This document shows positions 13,126-24,656 of a stretch of 64,000 nucleotides of DNA, one piece after another. The DNA comes from Oxyruncus cristatus (taxonomy: Eukaryota > Chordata > Aves > Passeriformes > Cotingidae). The stretch covers positions 62,001 through 126,000 of the forward strand of contig VXAY01001310.1 of assembly GCA_013399855.1 (NCBI GenBank), read 5' to 3'. Positions within the stretch are counted from its first letter, which is position 1, and each line of letters begins with the position of its first letter. Below the pieces are notes generated by a model, which worked only from the letters and a program-made list of their open reading frames with translations, did no database searches and had not been told where the DNA came from. The position numbers and the translations under genes are program-made.

Positions 13126-13128
13126 TAG
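12901..13128 (+). pseudogene. CR1 reverse-transcriptase remnant (open 75 codons)
   Basis: This open stretch encodes the catalytic-loop motif as L-A-D-D-T-K-L-S-G, where avian CR1 usually has F-A-D-D. It continues into the thumb region with 'LHLGHSNLMQCYR', compared with the usual 'LHLGHNNPMQRYRLG'. Both catalytic aspartates are kept. A full CR1 ORF2 is near 900-1000 codons, so this is a small remnant with no real start codon. It lies within CR1 fragment B. Confidence 0.8.
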
Positions 13129-15504
13129 ATTCATCAAACTCTCCTGTGCATCTTTGCCAAATAGGACAGATAACTGCTTTCCTCTGGAATGAGGGATATT
13201 GAAATTCAGTCTCTTTGAACAAGGATGTGAGCATATACCAACCTTTGAAGCTCAGTGTACTTCCTAGAGTATGTCAGTTATGTTATGTAGCTGTTGATAA
13301 ATAGATAAGACTGATAAGTTCCATCTAAATTTCAAATTCTGCAAGAATGAGAATTTCCCAAAAAATCCACTTTCAAGATGATCTCTTGAGTGACATGAAT
13401 ATGTTGAAGTGGCAAGGTCTATCAAAGACATTAAAACATCTGAAATATGTCTTCTATTTTTCCCAGAAGAATACAACAACTTTCCCAGAAACCTAATGAA
13501 AAAGGAAAGGATAACTGCAGACAAACTTGACTTTTTTTTTCCTCTTAATATCTTGCTAAGAACCAATGAAAGGCTCTAATGACAAATGGTTCAAATTAAT
13601 TGAGAGATTATATTAAAATCTAAGTGACCACATTGTAAATAAAGGTATTACCTGTAGAAAGGTAACTATTCTACTTTTTTCCTCAGTAGTGTTATTCCAT
13701 AGTTGAAGGCTCTTACGTATTCCATAACATTTTCAATTTTTAAAATAGTTTGTGTAGTTTCATTTTTTGTGATTCTCTTAAAACTTATTTCTCCTCACTC
13801 AGAATTTACATTTTTTCCAGTATTTAATGCCTGTCACATCCTACAAGATATGTACATAAGGTTTGATCTTTGAAATACTGGAATCAATGGAAAAAATCTT
13901 AGTTCATTTCATTAAAATGATCAAACCCTGATTTTTTCATTGTACGTGTATAGAGAATTTTGCCATCTTTCTAGTCATTAAAGTTTCTGTTCTGAGTTCC
14001 TTCCAGTTAGGAGCATATTTTACTAATGGGACATCTATGATTAAGCATATCTTGGTGAGCAGCTCTGCCTGAAGAGGTGATGGGAGGGAAGCGCTGATTT
14101 ATTCCTGGCAGCTGGCTTCTCTTTTGTCTGTTAGTCTAATCAGACTGGCTATTTTTGTGTAACTTGTCCGGCTACAAAACTTTTAAATGGCTGCCTAAAT
14201 TGGTATTTCTACAACTCTGCCTTCTCTGGAAACACCAAAATCAAGCAAAGTACCTGTTAATGCATTTTCAATTAGGAATAAGATAAATACTATTACAAAA
14301 GCACCTTTAAGTACTTATCTACATTTTGTAAGGGTCAAGCCTAAGTGATTTGTTATGTTTTCCTGAAATGTATCTATTCTTGGTGCCACATATTATTTGG
14401 AGTTATCATTTGTTTTTCTGGTTTAGCATTTTTTTTTTTGTATTCTGAATAATATTATAATTTTTCAACCTTCTTTTCCATTTTTTCTCAAGCTCTCAAG
14501 TTATGTTTCACATGCAAATTCCATCAACATACTGTTTATCTACTCTTTCAGGCTGTTAATGAGAAACATCTCAATTGACAAAATCATAGCTGACTCACTG
14601 AAGACAGTAGAAAAATAAATTTATAGTGAAATATGCAGATCTCACATAACAGCAACACATAAACGCAACTGCCTTGTTTAATGTAGAGCACATGCTGTCA
14701 TTATATATCACTTGTTAGCTACTTCTTGTTTATCTTTTTTCTTATTTATCCTTGTTACTTTGGCCTTCAAAGTCTAAATTATACAGGAGTTTTGATGTTT
14801 TTCATATATATTAAAAATAAGTAAATGAATATATAGTCTGATAAAATGATAGTAAAATTTTTAAAGAATCATTAAATGTAAAATTTGTTTAATTGAAGTG
14901 TTTCTTGAAGTCTAAAGAAGGATTAGGAGTAAGCAAAAGATTAATTGCAAAGAATTAATCTCCATTTCAGAGATGTGGGTATATTACTATGTTAGATGCC
15001 ATGTTGCAAATTCATATTAGTGGTAATTCTACAGAATTCACTGTTTCAATGTCATCTTCCAATCATCTTGCAAATGCTATTTTACCAACAGAACTGTGCT
15101 ATACAAAGGCAGTTAATGTTCCATTTGGTGGCACAAAAAGACAATTTACTCCCAGTTACTGGCTACTGCTTTAATGAACAAAATCTATTACATCCTTAAC
15201 CGTCACAGATTTTAGTTCATGATTGCAATATTAGTCAAATTTTTGGTTTTCTTCTTCTGAAAAATCTATTCAGTATTAATATATGATTGATTAATAATCA
15301 TGATTCTAGATGATTTCTCATCCATTTTTAATACATATCATTTAGACCAGATTGCTCAGGGCTGTGTTAAGTTGGATTTTGAAATTTATTTCACAGGCTC
15401 CTTGGACAAGCTGTTTCTGTATTCGACAGCCTCAAAATAACCAAGTATTCTATGTGTGTGTATGGGCGTGTGTGTGTTTAATTTTGTATATGTCAGAGTA
15501 TAAC
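13126..15504. other. Unique AT-rich noncoding DNA
   Basis: No gene or interspersed repeat recognised. It contains two overlapping inverted repeats at 13815-13927, listed separately. A 100-codon minus-strand frame at 13264-13566 has no recognisable domain. Confidence 0.5.
13815..13927. repeat. Two interleaved inverted repeats
   Basis: TTCCAGTATTT (13815-13825) pairs with AAATACTGGAA (13873-13883), an exact 11-bp stem. GGTTTGATC (13860-13868) pairs with GATCAAACC (13919-13927), an exact 9-bp stem. The second stem's left arm lies in the first stem's loop, so the two could form alternative or pseudoknot-like structures. Chance in AT-rich DNA is also possible. Confidence 0.6.
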
Positions 15505-15682
15505 CATTTCCTCTTGTCCCATCAGACCACTGAGAAGAGTTTGACACTGCCTTGTTTGTATCTGTCTCCGCTTTGATAAGATCTCTCTGAGCCTTTTCTT
15601 CTCCAAGATGAACAGTCCCAAGTCTCTGAGCCTCTCCTTGTATGACAGATGGTCCAGTACCCTGTACTCCTCTTTGGAGTAG
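15505..15682 (-). mobile_element. CR1 fragment (ORF2 C-terminal region)
   Basis: On the minus strand an open stretch reads 'LDHLSYKERLRDLGLFILEKKRLREILS', which matches the CR1 C-terminal '[23 protein letters not shown]' segment. The usual CR1 3' tail is not evident and the copy is short. The solo LTR at 15761 lies only about 80 bases away. Confidence 0.8.
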
Positions 15683-15755
15683 ACCAAGTATCAACCAAAC
15701 AAAAAGAACAAAAAGAAGAATGCCCACAGTCCCCATCGTCTAAGCCTCCATTTAC

Positions 15756-15760
15756 CACAG
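15756..15760. repeat. Target-site duplication, left copy (CACAG)
   Basis: CACAG directly precedes the LTR's first base and is repeated exactly at 16929-16933 after its last base. This is the expected footprint of retroviral integration. Confidence 0.8.
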
Positions 15761-16928
15761 TGTCATGGTTTAGCCCATTCCCCCAGTATTGGGGTAGAAA
15801 ATGTTAATTCCAGGTGAAATTCCTGCCAAGTAACCAATCAAGACTTTTGTGACGTCTCTACGAATGCCATACTTAACAAACCGGAAAAGAAACGTGTTGT
15901 GCAGAAGAAATTAAGGAGTTAACGTGGCGGCACATCCCGGCCCAGCTGGGCCTGGGCGTGTGGCCCTCCCGGGGCCTGGCCTGGGGTGGGGAGGGCAGGG
16001 ATGGCTTCAAGCCAAAACTAAGTCACCTAGAAGCCACATGCAACAAACTGCAGAAGAATTACAGCCACAAAATGATAAAGAAGCTGGTGAACTCTCCATT
16101 GAGGGGCCGAGCCCCTCACGACTGCGGGCCTTAGTTTGAGGGCTGAGCCAAACACTAAGCCCCCAGTACTAGGGGGCCCCGTGCAATTTTGGACCGGGTG
16201 TGATGGCAGAATGACCCCTTTCACTGCGAATGGGGGAGCGGTGGTGAATTAGATTAACCAACTGAAGCCAAGAGCCAAGATTGGGCATTTGGCCAAAAGC
16301 AGAAGGTCAGAATTCCAGAGAGCAAGAGAAGAAACTACTTGGAGCAGCAGAGCATAGCACTGGAGAACGTTCTTGGGTATGGACTCAACCAAAAAACCCA
16401 GAATCCCTGTGACCCAGGAAGGGGTGGTGACTCTTTTTTAGGAAAAAACCCTCCTGAAACTCCTCGTGGAAGGAACCTCCATGGAGCCCTATACTCCGTG
16501 GTGATGACATGGTGATACGAGTGTTTCCCTCGAAGCCCATGGTAAACCCTCGGTAGCCGTAGACAAGAAGCTGGAAGTGGGAGGAAGACTGCCCTGCATT
16601 CCGATGGACAGAGAGAGAGAGATTTTCTAGCTGCAGTGGTTTGGAACTGTTACCTTAAAGGCTTTTTCTTCTCCTTCTTTCTCTAGACTGTTTTTGAAGA
16701 AAAGAAGGAGGGATGGTATTTGTAAATATAAGTTTGTTATTATAAGAAAACTAGTTAGAATTGTTGTGTACACAAATATTCCCTTAGTTCTTATCGTGTA
16801 GCAATAAATTTTAATATTAATCCCCATGTCAAGAAATCTGTTTTGTCTATGCAAACTTTTCTTACGTATTAGTAAAATTTATGGGTTGATAAAAACTATG
16901 CAGAAATCACAGGGCTAAACCTTTGACA
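15761..16928 (+). mobile_element. Complete solo LTR, ERVL-like, with 5-bp target duplication
   Basis: The element is 1,168 bp. It opens with TGTCATGGTTTAGCCC and closes with GGGCTAAACCTTTGACA, an imperfect inverted repeat of 16-17 bases framing the TG...CA ends. CACAG flanks both sides. No gag, pol or env sequence is present, so it is a solo LTR left by recombination between two LTRs. A polyadenylation signal AATAAA at about 16803-16808 supports plus orientation. A GC-rich block at about 15930-16010 and a CRE-like TGACGTCT at 15850-15857 lie in the probable U3. A 5-bp duplication fits ERVL-type or some ERV1 integrases; ERVK usually leaves 6. Its short open frames are incidental. Confidence 0.85.
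16803..16808 (+). promoter_or_regulatory. Polyadenylation signal in solo LTR
   Basis: AATAAA lies about 120 bases from the LTR's 3' end, where the R region would be expected. It fixes the likely sense orientation as plus. Confidence 0.5.
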
Positions 16929-16933
16929 CACAG
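16929..16933. repeat. Target-site duplication, right copy (CACAG)
   Basis: Exact match to 15756-15760 on the other side of the LTR. Confidence 0.8.
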
Positions 16934-17408
16934 GCCCATAGTTCACTGTGGGCTATGGACCTCATGTGACACTTTCTTACATGTGACAATCCTTGGTCTG
17001 CTACAAGGAGCTGAGAATTTTCCTTAAACAGCCTTCTCTGTAGTCTGTGCTCCCACTGGACTCACCAGTAACACTTCGTCCTGCTCCTGCTTGTGAACAT
17101 CCACAGTTTGGGGTGGGTCTAGCTGGTCCTCTATTCTCTGCTTTAATTTGAAATGTTTTCCTAAAATTCTCAAAGAAACAAAACTGGTCCTGAAGCCAGT
17201 GAGTGTGCTCGAAGCAAGGCATATGCAGACATTCTCCCACAGATATGTTTTGACTCAGGAGAGAAAATATTTTATACTGATAGCTGCACTTAGCAATCCT
17301 TACATGCCTGACAACCTTTCCTCTTGAGCTGCACTAATACTCCTATTGTCTTTCCTTAGGACAGGTTCTTCTGGGAGCTGCTAAGTGACTGTATAAAGCA
17401 CTTTCTAA

Positions 17409-17457
17409 GCTGGAACTGTTTATAAATTTATAAAGGCTGGAACTGTTTGTAAATTTA
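17409..17457. repeat. 22-bp direct repeat, two copies
   Basis: A 22-base unit beginning GCTGGAACTGTTT at 17409-17430 recurs at 17436-17457 with one substitution. The 27-bp period suggests replication slippage. Confidence 0.8.
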
Positions 17458-17757
17458 ATCACCACACATTGCCGGGTAATTTGGTCACTTAAAACAGAAA
17501 AGCTTCCTCCATTTCTTTCCTAAGCTTGAAACATTAGGCTTCTGTTGGATCATTTGAATTTGCAAGACACATCTGTGTTAAATTTTGATGCCCTACACAA
17601 AACAGTCATGCTAATTACCAAAGCCTCTCCACAGCAGTTGTTTTTTGAAATATCTTGTTATTGAACTTTTAATTTTAAAGAAATTTACATTTTTCAGAAG
17701 AGGTATACAAACATTTTAATGCAACCAATGTGAAAACAAACAAAATAGATTCTTTTT

Positions 17758-17768
17758 CCCCCTGGTGG
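17758..17768 (-). promoter_or_regulatory. CTCF-core-like motif
   Basis: CCCCCTGGTGG reads CCACCAGGGGG on the minus strand, the core of the vertebrate CTCF motif. The flanking AAAA replaces the usual CAG. The same 15 bases (TTTTCCCCCTGGTGG) recur at 27084-27098. Binding cannot be judged from sequence alone. Confidence 0.3.
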
Positions 17769-19414
17769 AACACAGCTTTCTAACACTACCCTGGTGTTCA
17801 CAATATAATTTTCAGCAGGCTGACACTTTGACTGGGAAGTTCAATTCACCCAGGGACAATAGAACAGTCTCAGTAAAACTATTTTTCTACATTGATTACA
17901 GAGGGTGACTGTATTTTAACACTGATGCCTCAGTTGATTAAAGTACATTCAAAACTGAGGAAAAAAAAAAGGCCAGTTTTAAAAATCTATTTTTATTACT
18001 CTATAAATTACATCAGTAGACTAAGTGAAAATCATTTTCCTGCTTTCAGAAATTGACTTGCAGTCACAGAGGAAAATCAATGGAGAATCTGACTTAAGTT
18101 ATGTGGTAGTGCCTGTAAAGATACAGGCAAAATTGGAGCAGCATGCATTCAATAAAGGTTTGTTTAAATAAATGATCATGTGCTTAAACCTGTGGCACAG
18201 TTTTAGATAACTTATCTAAAAATATATTCTTGAGGGTATCTAGAACTTAAATAACAACAGAGGAGCACACTCTTCAAAAGGAAACTGTAGTTTTGGTCCT
18301 GTAAGTGAGCAATGGTTTTATGTGATAATAGACATGTCTGTGCTTTCATCAGCATTATTCTTTTTGTTTATATTTTTAGAAAGAACATCTTCATGCAACA
18401 GGGTTTTGTGAACTTTCTGCCTATTGGTGCATTTACAAATGTTTTTTCTCAGAGTACATTTAGTAACAAGAAGTAGTTGTGATTCTTCTTCTAATAACTC
18501 AGACTCTCAAAGTTTTTCTGTTTTTTTTATGTGGATTATTATTTTATAATATTTTAAAATCATAGTAAAGACAGTGGTTAAGATAAAAAACACAAGTTGT
18601 TTATGTTAAAATCTAGAGAAGCATTAATCAGCAACTTTTCCAATCACTTTAGTAAAATTTTTATGCTCCTTAGAGTTAGATGTTGCCCAAAATAAAAAAA
18701 AAGACCAAAAGGAATAATTTAGTTACTATACTTACATATTATTTTGGATGCAGGTACCATAGGAGGTGTCACATTCCATTTCCAGCATAAGGAAAAGATC
18801 CAAAGCTTCAAACCATTCTACAATGTTACTTAGTTCATACTGCTGGATTTGCTCATTTTTGTTTGAACTACTGAAAATTATCAGCTAAATATTTAACTTT
18901 GAAGTGAATCATTGGTATTCATTTGCAAACTGAAGTACATGACATATTGACAAACACATACAGAAAACCCATCTAATATATGCTTATAAAAAGGGCCTTT
19001 TTTTTGATTGTCAACTACTTAAAGTGTCCTCTGTGAACAAATTAATTCATTGGTACTAAATCATTCAGGGTTGAATAGTACATTATTTATGAATCAGAGA
19101 CCTCAAAAAAGGACTATTGTTTGAATCACTACATTGTGAGATACCAATATGCATATTGAGAGAAACATAAAAAAAATTATTAATACAAATGCACAAATAT
19201 AGTATGGTAATAGTAAAGTGCTTATATATAAAAACATATTTGATTTCTTAAACTCTATACAATTTCTATATACTTTTCAAGTGTGCATGCATTATTGGAA
19301 AGAGAGGAAGGGGCAGGGGGGGAGAAAAAAGAGAAAAATACTTTTTAAATGTAAAGTGTCATTACCATGAAGAAAATCACCTTGACATGGTACTTAATTT
19401 TCATCACAGGTTTC

Positions 19415-20310
19415 CATGATTGTTATTTCCAAGAGAAGATCTCTGTTCAGGCAAGGCAGCCTTCTGCCTTGCCTACTTGACTTCAGACATTTGGGAATTA
19501 CTGCTCCTGCATCCTTAGGAGGAGATGCTTGTCAAGTGGCCAGCACTGATGGACCCCAGCACCTGCAAAAACATTTTCCCATGAGACCTTACCTACTAAT
19601 TCCTTGGGCAGCCTGAGGTCTGTTCTCTGCATGACCAGAGTTGGTTTTGCTGGCACTTTTCCTCCTGTCAGCAGAGATTTTAAAGTTGATCACTTTGTGG
19701 TTTTTGTGGCCAATACAGCCACTTCACTCAAAAGATTTGCTCTGTTGACACGTAGCAGATCAAGAAGGGCATCTTTCCGAGTCAGGTCCCTTAAGACATC
19801 TTCCACAAAAGTTGTCATCTAGGTTTTCTAGGAATCTTCTGGTCCAGGCTGTACCAGCTGTGTGGTATTTCCATTTAATTGCTGGCAAGTTGAAGTCCCC
19901 CATAAGGACAAGGGAAGTTGACTTTGAAGTGTCCTTTAATTCCTCAAAGAATTATTTGTCAGCGCCATTGTCCTGGTTGGGAGGTCTGTAGCAGACTGCC
20001 ATGGTGCAGATGACATCTGCGTTATTTGTTTGTCCCTTGATTCTTACTCAGAGTCTCCCAATTGTGCCATTGCCAGCTGTGAGCTGCATGCTTTCTAACC
20101 CTTCTGTTTCATACAGTGCTATGCCTTCGCCTCTTTTGCCGTGCCTGTCCCTCCTGAAGAACTTGTAACCATCCAACAGGGCACTCCAGTCACAGTTCTC
20201 ATCCCACCAGGTTCCATCTATGCCAATGATGTCAAATGTCTGGAACTGAGACAAAGCTTCAAGCTCCTCTTGTTTGTTCCTCGTACTGTGTGAATGGCTA
20301 GGGCTCTTTT
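19415..20310 (-). mobile_element. CR1 ORF2 fragment: endonuclease domain and linker
   Basis: Read on the minus strand, this is the APE-type endonuclease half of CR1 ORF2. From its N-terminal side it gives 'NKQEELEALSQFQTFDIIGIDGTWWDE', 'WSALLDGYKFFRRDRHGKRGEGIALY', 'CYRPPNQD' (19970-19993) and 'GDFNLP' (19883-19900). A 'LLDLL-VNR' stretch follows, then a linker resembling 'MQRTDLRLPKELVGKVSWENVFAGAGV' and finally 'CLNRDLLLE' near 19420. The family's 'TETWWD' is altered to 'DGTWWD', losing the usual glutamate. Stops and frameshifts break it. The reverse transcriptase and 3' end are absent, which is unusual because CR1 copies normally keep the 3' end. Confidence 0.88.
20048..20254 (-). pseudogene. 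CR1 endonuclease remnant (open 68 codons)
   Basis: This is the longest uninterrupted part of the CR1 endonuclease fragment. It carries the WWDE and DGYKFFRRDR motifs of the APE-like domain that nicks target DNA to start reverse transcription. An isoleucine-aspartate-glycine replaces the usual threonine-glutamate-threonine before WWD, so the metal-binding glutamate is missing. The methionine is not a true start, because homology continues upstream (NKQEELEA). Confidence 0.8.
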
Positions 20311-20847
20311 CAAGCTGAATAACTGCATTGGTCTATGACTACATTCAGGAGATCATGGTAATATATGGAGTGTGTCCAGGATGGTAATACTTATTTACTG
20401 AGATCAGAGGGAAGGAGACCTTCTTTGTTAAACTCAATAACATTAAATGTTGGCTAATTGACATGTTCCAGGACCTTAGTTAGGAGTATACTTGGATAAT
20501 ATATAACATATTAGGATAATTATTTAGATTTTTTTTTTCTCCATCTTAAGAGTAATGTTTTCATTGCTGAGTATCTATACTAGATAATGTTTCAAAGTAA
20601 TCAAAAAAGAGTAACATTGACATGCTAAAATCAACATTTGTAAAAATCATTCCTGCAACTCAGGATAGGTGTAATCCCCTACAGCTATTTCTTTATATAG
20701 CTGTACTGTAACCATGTTATTGCTTCACATCTATATATTTCAGCCATTTTATTGTCTTCATCAGCAATATTTGGAATATAATCTTTTATTATAGCTATGA
20801 GTTTTTCAGCCTGAGGGAATGCAAATTTTTTGTCATGATGAATACCT
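20311..20847. other. Unique AT-rich spacer between CR1 and LTR
   Basis: No recognisable gene or repeat in this interval. Confidence 0.5.
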
Positions 20848-21534
20848 TGTGCTGGGTTTGCATGGCAAGGTTTCACCAGGAGGAGGTGTTTGTAATGCAG
20901 AGGTGACTTCTGTGAGAAACTGCCAGAAGCTCTTCCAATGTCAGCCAGTTCCAGCCAGCTACAAGACAGACCCACTGCTAGACAAAGCTGAGCCAACGAG
21001 TGACACTGGTAATGCCTCTGAGATAACTTATTTTTAAGAAAGTAAAAAATGCTGTGCAGCAGCTGTGAGAGATGTGAGAAAATGTGAGATAAACAGCTCT
21101 GCATATATCAAGGTTGGGGAAGAATAAGATGAAAAGCTTCTACAGGAGTCAGACCAGAGCAGGAGAAGAGCATGAGGAGAAAGAATAAGCAGAAATGAAG
21201 TGGTGTGAACTGACTACAACCACTGTTCTGCCTGGGGTGTGGGAGGAAGTAGAAGATTCAGGAATGAAGTTAAGCCTGGGAAAAAAGGAGGGGTAAGGGA
21301 AAAGTGGGTTTAGTTTTGCTTTTATTTCTCACTGTCAAATTCTGTCACAATTAAATGGCAAGAAACTGAATTAAGTTTTCCTAGTGAATCTATTTTCCGT
21401 GATGTTAACTGGTAAGCAATCTTCCTGTCTTTATCTCAGCCTATGGGCTTTTTGTCCTAATTTCTCCCCTCTCTCCTGTTGATGGAGGGGAAGTGAAGGA
21501 ATGGCTTGGTGGACACCAAGGCAAACCCACCACC
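20848..21534 (+). mobile_element. LTR with internal deletion (same family as 61108-62258)
   Basis: It starts TGTGCTGGGTTTGCATGGC and ends near GGCAAACCCACCACC. These are the two ends of an avian ERV LTR family that also occurs, reversed, at 61108-62258. After the shared 5' part (CAAGACAGACCCACTGCTAG, GCCTCTGAGATAAC) it jumps at about 21160-21170 to the shared 3' part (GAGCATGAGGAG, GAACTGACTACAACC). It is about 687 bp against 1,151 bp for the 61-kb copy, so about 450 bp of the central repeated part is missing. A TTTTATTTCTCA segment near the 3' third is shared with the other copy. Confidence 0.82.
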
Positions 21535-24500
21535 TTCCTTTAAACCAATTTCTAAATTTAAATTTTTACAGAGAAGAGTAAGACTTACTCATGTAATTTC
21601 AGAAGCTGCAGTACTATGTAAAAAAGAGACCTATTGCCCAATGGTGGGGCTATGTCCCTTTCATATTTGAAAAAGTTTTTCTCTCCTGAACTAAAAATTT
21701 TCTTTTAGATTTAGTGACATAGGTTCACATCTACATGCACATATTTTGTGTATCTCCTCAGATATTTAAACTGAGATATTTAACCTGAAATTATAGGGAA
21801 ATAGTGCAAGAGAAAATCTAGGAATTAAACAGAAATAAATATAAAGGAGTATTTGTGGATGTCTTTTGAGCTTTTAATTTGTCTCATATTTGTAATAAAT
21901 TCATTGACATTCCAGAGAGTTACTGCTCCTTTTATGATTAGTTATGATTTCCATCGTATTTCTTATCTGAAGATATTGCTGATGATTATTTTGTCTCTTT
22001 TCTTTCTCTTTCTTCCTTAATTTTTTACTAAAAATCATAACTTTTACAGTCTTCATACTAACTTAATTTCAAAATTTTTAGGCACTTTCGAAAAAATAAC
22101 TTGTCTTTAATATAAAAACTAGAGTTTTCCATAATATGAAATCTTTCAGCCATAATTTTGAACCTAATGTATCAACACAGCTCTAGAATAACACTTTTTA
22201 AGCACTTGTGCAACTAGGACCCAGTACTGGAAATGTTCAAAACCAAATTATTTTATTTATGACTTAGCTTTGTAGGTGACTGATCTATTAAAACCTCCTA
22301 AAAAAGTCTGGAAGAATCATCACATAGAATCATCAACATTTGCTCAGCCCTTGCACAACCCAACTACAACACAGAAAATTCAAAATAATGCATGTAATGA
22401 CCATTTTTGCTGAACACTAATGCAAACTCAATAGAAGTATCTCATTTAAAAGTGCTCATTTAAAATTGTGCACAGAAGAACTAAGCCTGAAGTATGATGA
22501 AAACCAAATCAATAGAGGTACAGATATTTCTTTTATATCTGTTACATTTTTCTCTACACTGATGACCAACTGACAAATTAGAAGTGACCTTTTTTTTTAG
22601 ATCTCAGAGATCAATGGAAGAAAAAAAAAATACTGTTTCAATGGACTTCATGTGAGTCTTTCTTCCCTGAAGAATGATCATTTGTCTCCACGGACAACTA
22701 AAACCTTAGAGATTTAATGTGAAGTACAGAGATATCGGGTTTGAAAAAAAACCTACGCAAGGATTTCTCCAAGTTAAAGTGTTTCCCATTACCAACAACT
22801 CAGCATTTTGTGACTTATCCTTGATCTCTCTGTCCTGCCAGTGCCATTCAATACCCATACTTAGTTTACTTGACCTGACAGTATCATAGTCCCAGGAGTG
22901 TAGTCTTCACTTCTTAAAATCCTCTTCTAAACTGCAATCTCCTGCAAGCACAAAGAAGAATTGGATTCTCAGATACGCCAGCAGAATAGAAAATAGCGGT
23001 TCTTTGGAAGACAGTGATAAGCAGATGGGAAATGCAGTTTAGGAGCTTTGTTATCTTGGAACATTTTGCTGCATGTTTTCAACAGCTGTTAAAGGGAATG
23101 AGTTAATTAGCAGAAGTAATCAGCATGCATTTTATTTAGTAATGCAGATCAGTGAGTTTCAGGTATAATACATTACCATTACGCTATGTCCCTTAAAAAT
23201 GTACCTTCTCTTCCAGAGAAGAGAGAGTTTCAGAAATGTTCATCACTGGACTACATTTATTCTAACTGAAATTATGTGGGCCCTACACTTTAGGTCAAAG
23301 ACAGTAAATAAACCAGTATGTATACTTTGCAAATTAATTCTTTGCCTATTGTTGAATTTATTTCAGTAATCTAATAAATTAGATTGGCAGACAAGGTTTA
23401 TACTAATAAGAAAGCCTTTATCCATAACGGACAATTTGAGTAATTCTTTTGAATAGAAAGAATTCAACATAAATCTAAAAACACTTTCTCTCAATCTAAA
23501 GTCTCTCCTGTTACCCTGGACATTCTGGCATCATCTAACCCATCTCTTACACAGAAAACTTTGTTTTGGAGTATATTCTCATTTTCATAGTTTGAAATCT
23601 AAATAATTTTAGTGGTTCTTTTAGGATGGACTTCTACCTAGCCTTTGTAGAAAAGCAGCATATGTAATTGAACTCAAGTGGTCCTCCAAACAGTCCCTCA
23701 TTTCTCTGTATCTCTTTCTATTACGAAATCATTCACTCATTTCTCAAGTGGCGTCTATTTGTTGTATACTCTTTCCTTTGGTATTGTTACATCTCTTTTC
23801 TCTATTTTCTTCACATCAGCCAAATAATGCTGGAGCATGTTTTCTCCTCTTACGTCCCCAGAATGCAACAGGCTCTACTTGATGCCTGTATGGATATTAT
23901 TACAAACTTCAATAGAAGAAAATGAACATATTGATACTTGAATCTTAAAATTTCAAGAGGGCTGAGAAAATGGAAGATAGAGACCAGATAACATACTCCG
24001 TGGAGTCTGTCTCAACCCTTGCTACTGCTGAAGCTCTACTCCTCCATGATGCTGGAAGAGGGGAAATTAAGATGAAAGGAAAAGTCTTAGGAATAAGCAT
24101 TGTAGGAGTCACGGAATGGATCAAGCCATTCTGCACTGAAGAAAGTTCTGTGATAGTAGTCTAAGATCAGCTTTGCTGACAGCAAACCACTACTTTACAA
24201 TTCAGCATTCTGTTAATATTTACCCCAGATTCCACTGTCCCTCTTAGGTCACACTGGGAACTTGTATTGATAGAGAGATTTAAAGTTGCCAGTGAATTTC
24301 TTGTATAAATTGTCAATGATTCCTTTATAGGTTTTCACTTTTGCCTGATCCTTATATTGCTGTTCAGGTAGCATGAGTTGAAAAATATGACCTTGATGAA
24401 AAAGGGAATAAATTTTCTTACCGGAGCCACAGATTCTGTGACATAAACCATAAAGCCATTGCTTAAATACTCAGGTCCACACAGCCCCTCTGTAGTTTTT

Positions 24501-24565
24501 CTGTGTTTCTGGTTGCTCCCATTTCACCGGGAGAAAAAAAAAAAAAACCACATGCACCAAACTAT
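21535..24565. other. Unique AT-rich noncoding DNA
   Basis: No gene or interspersed repeat recognised. The segment 23060-23190 has closely spaced CAGCTG, TAATTAG and similar homeodomain/E-box-like words and is treated as a finding only. Confidence 0.5.
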
Positions 24566-24656
24566 TTATTGTTATTGTTATTGTTATTGTTATTGTTATT
24601 GTTATTGTTATTGTTATTGTTATTGTTATTNTATTATTATTATTATTATTATTATT
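24566..24656. repeat. Compound microsatellite (TTATTG)n then (ATT)n
   Basis: About 11 TTATTG units run from 24566 to 24630. An ambiguous base (N) stands at 24631, followed by about eight ATT units. The N at the junction suggests length uncertainty in the assembly. The alternating Cys-Tyr frame through it is an artefact. Confidence 0.95.

Larger units (their letters stand above)
16934..19414. other. Unique AT-rich noncoding DNA
   Basis: No gene or interspersed repeat recognised. It contains a 22-bp direct repeat (17409-17457) and a CTCF-core-like motif (17758-17768), listed separately. Confidence 0.5.

Noticed and set aside
15386..15736. 116-codon minus-strand frame with a hydrophobic start
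   Set aside because: It overlaps the CR1 fragment in another frame. The true CR1 match is in the frame at 15493-15687.
20685..21104. 139-codon minus-strand frame
   Set aside because: Most of it is antisense to the LTR at 20848-21534. It resembles no known protein and is probably chance.
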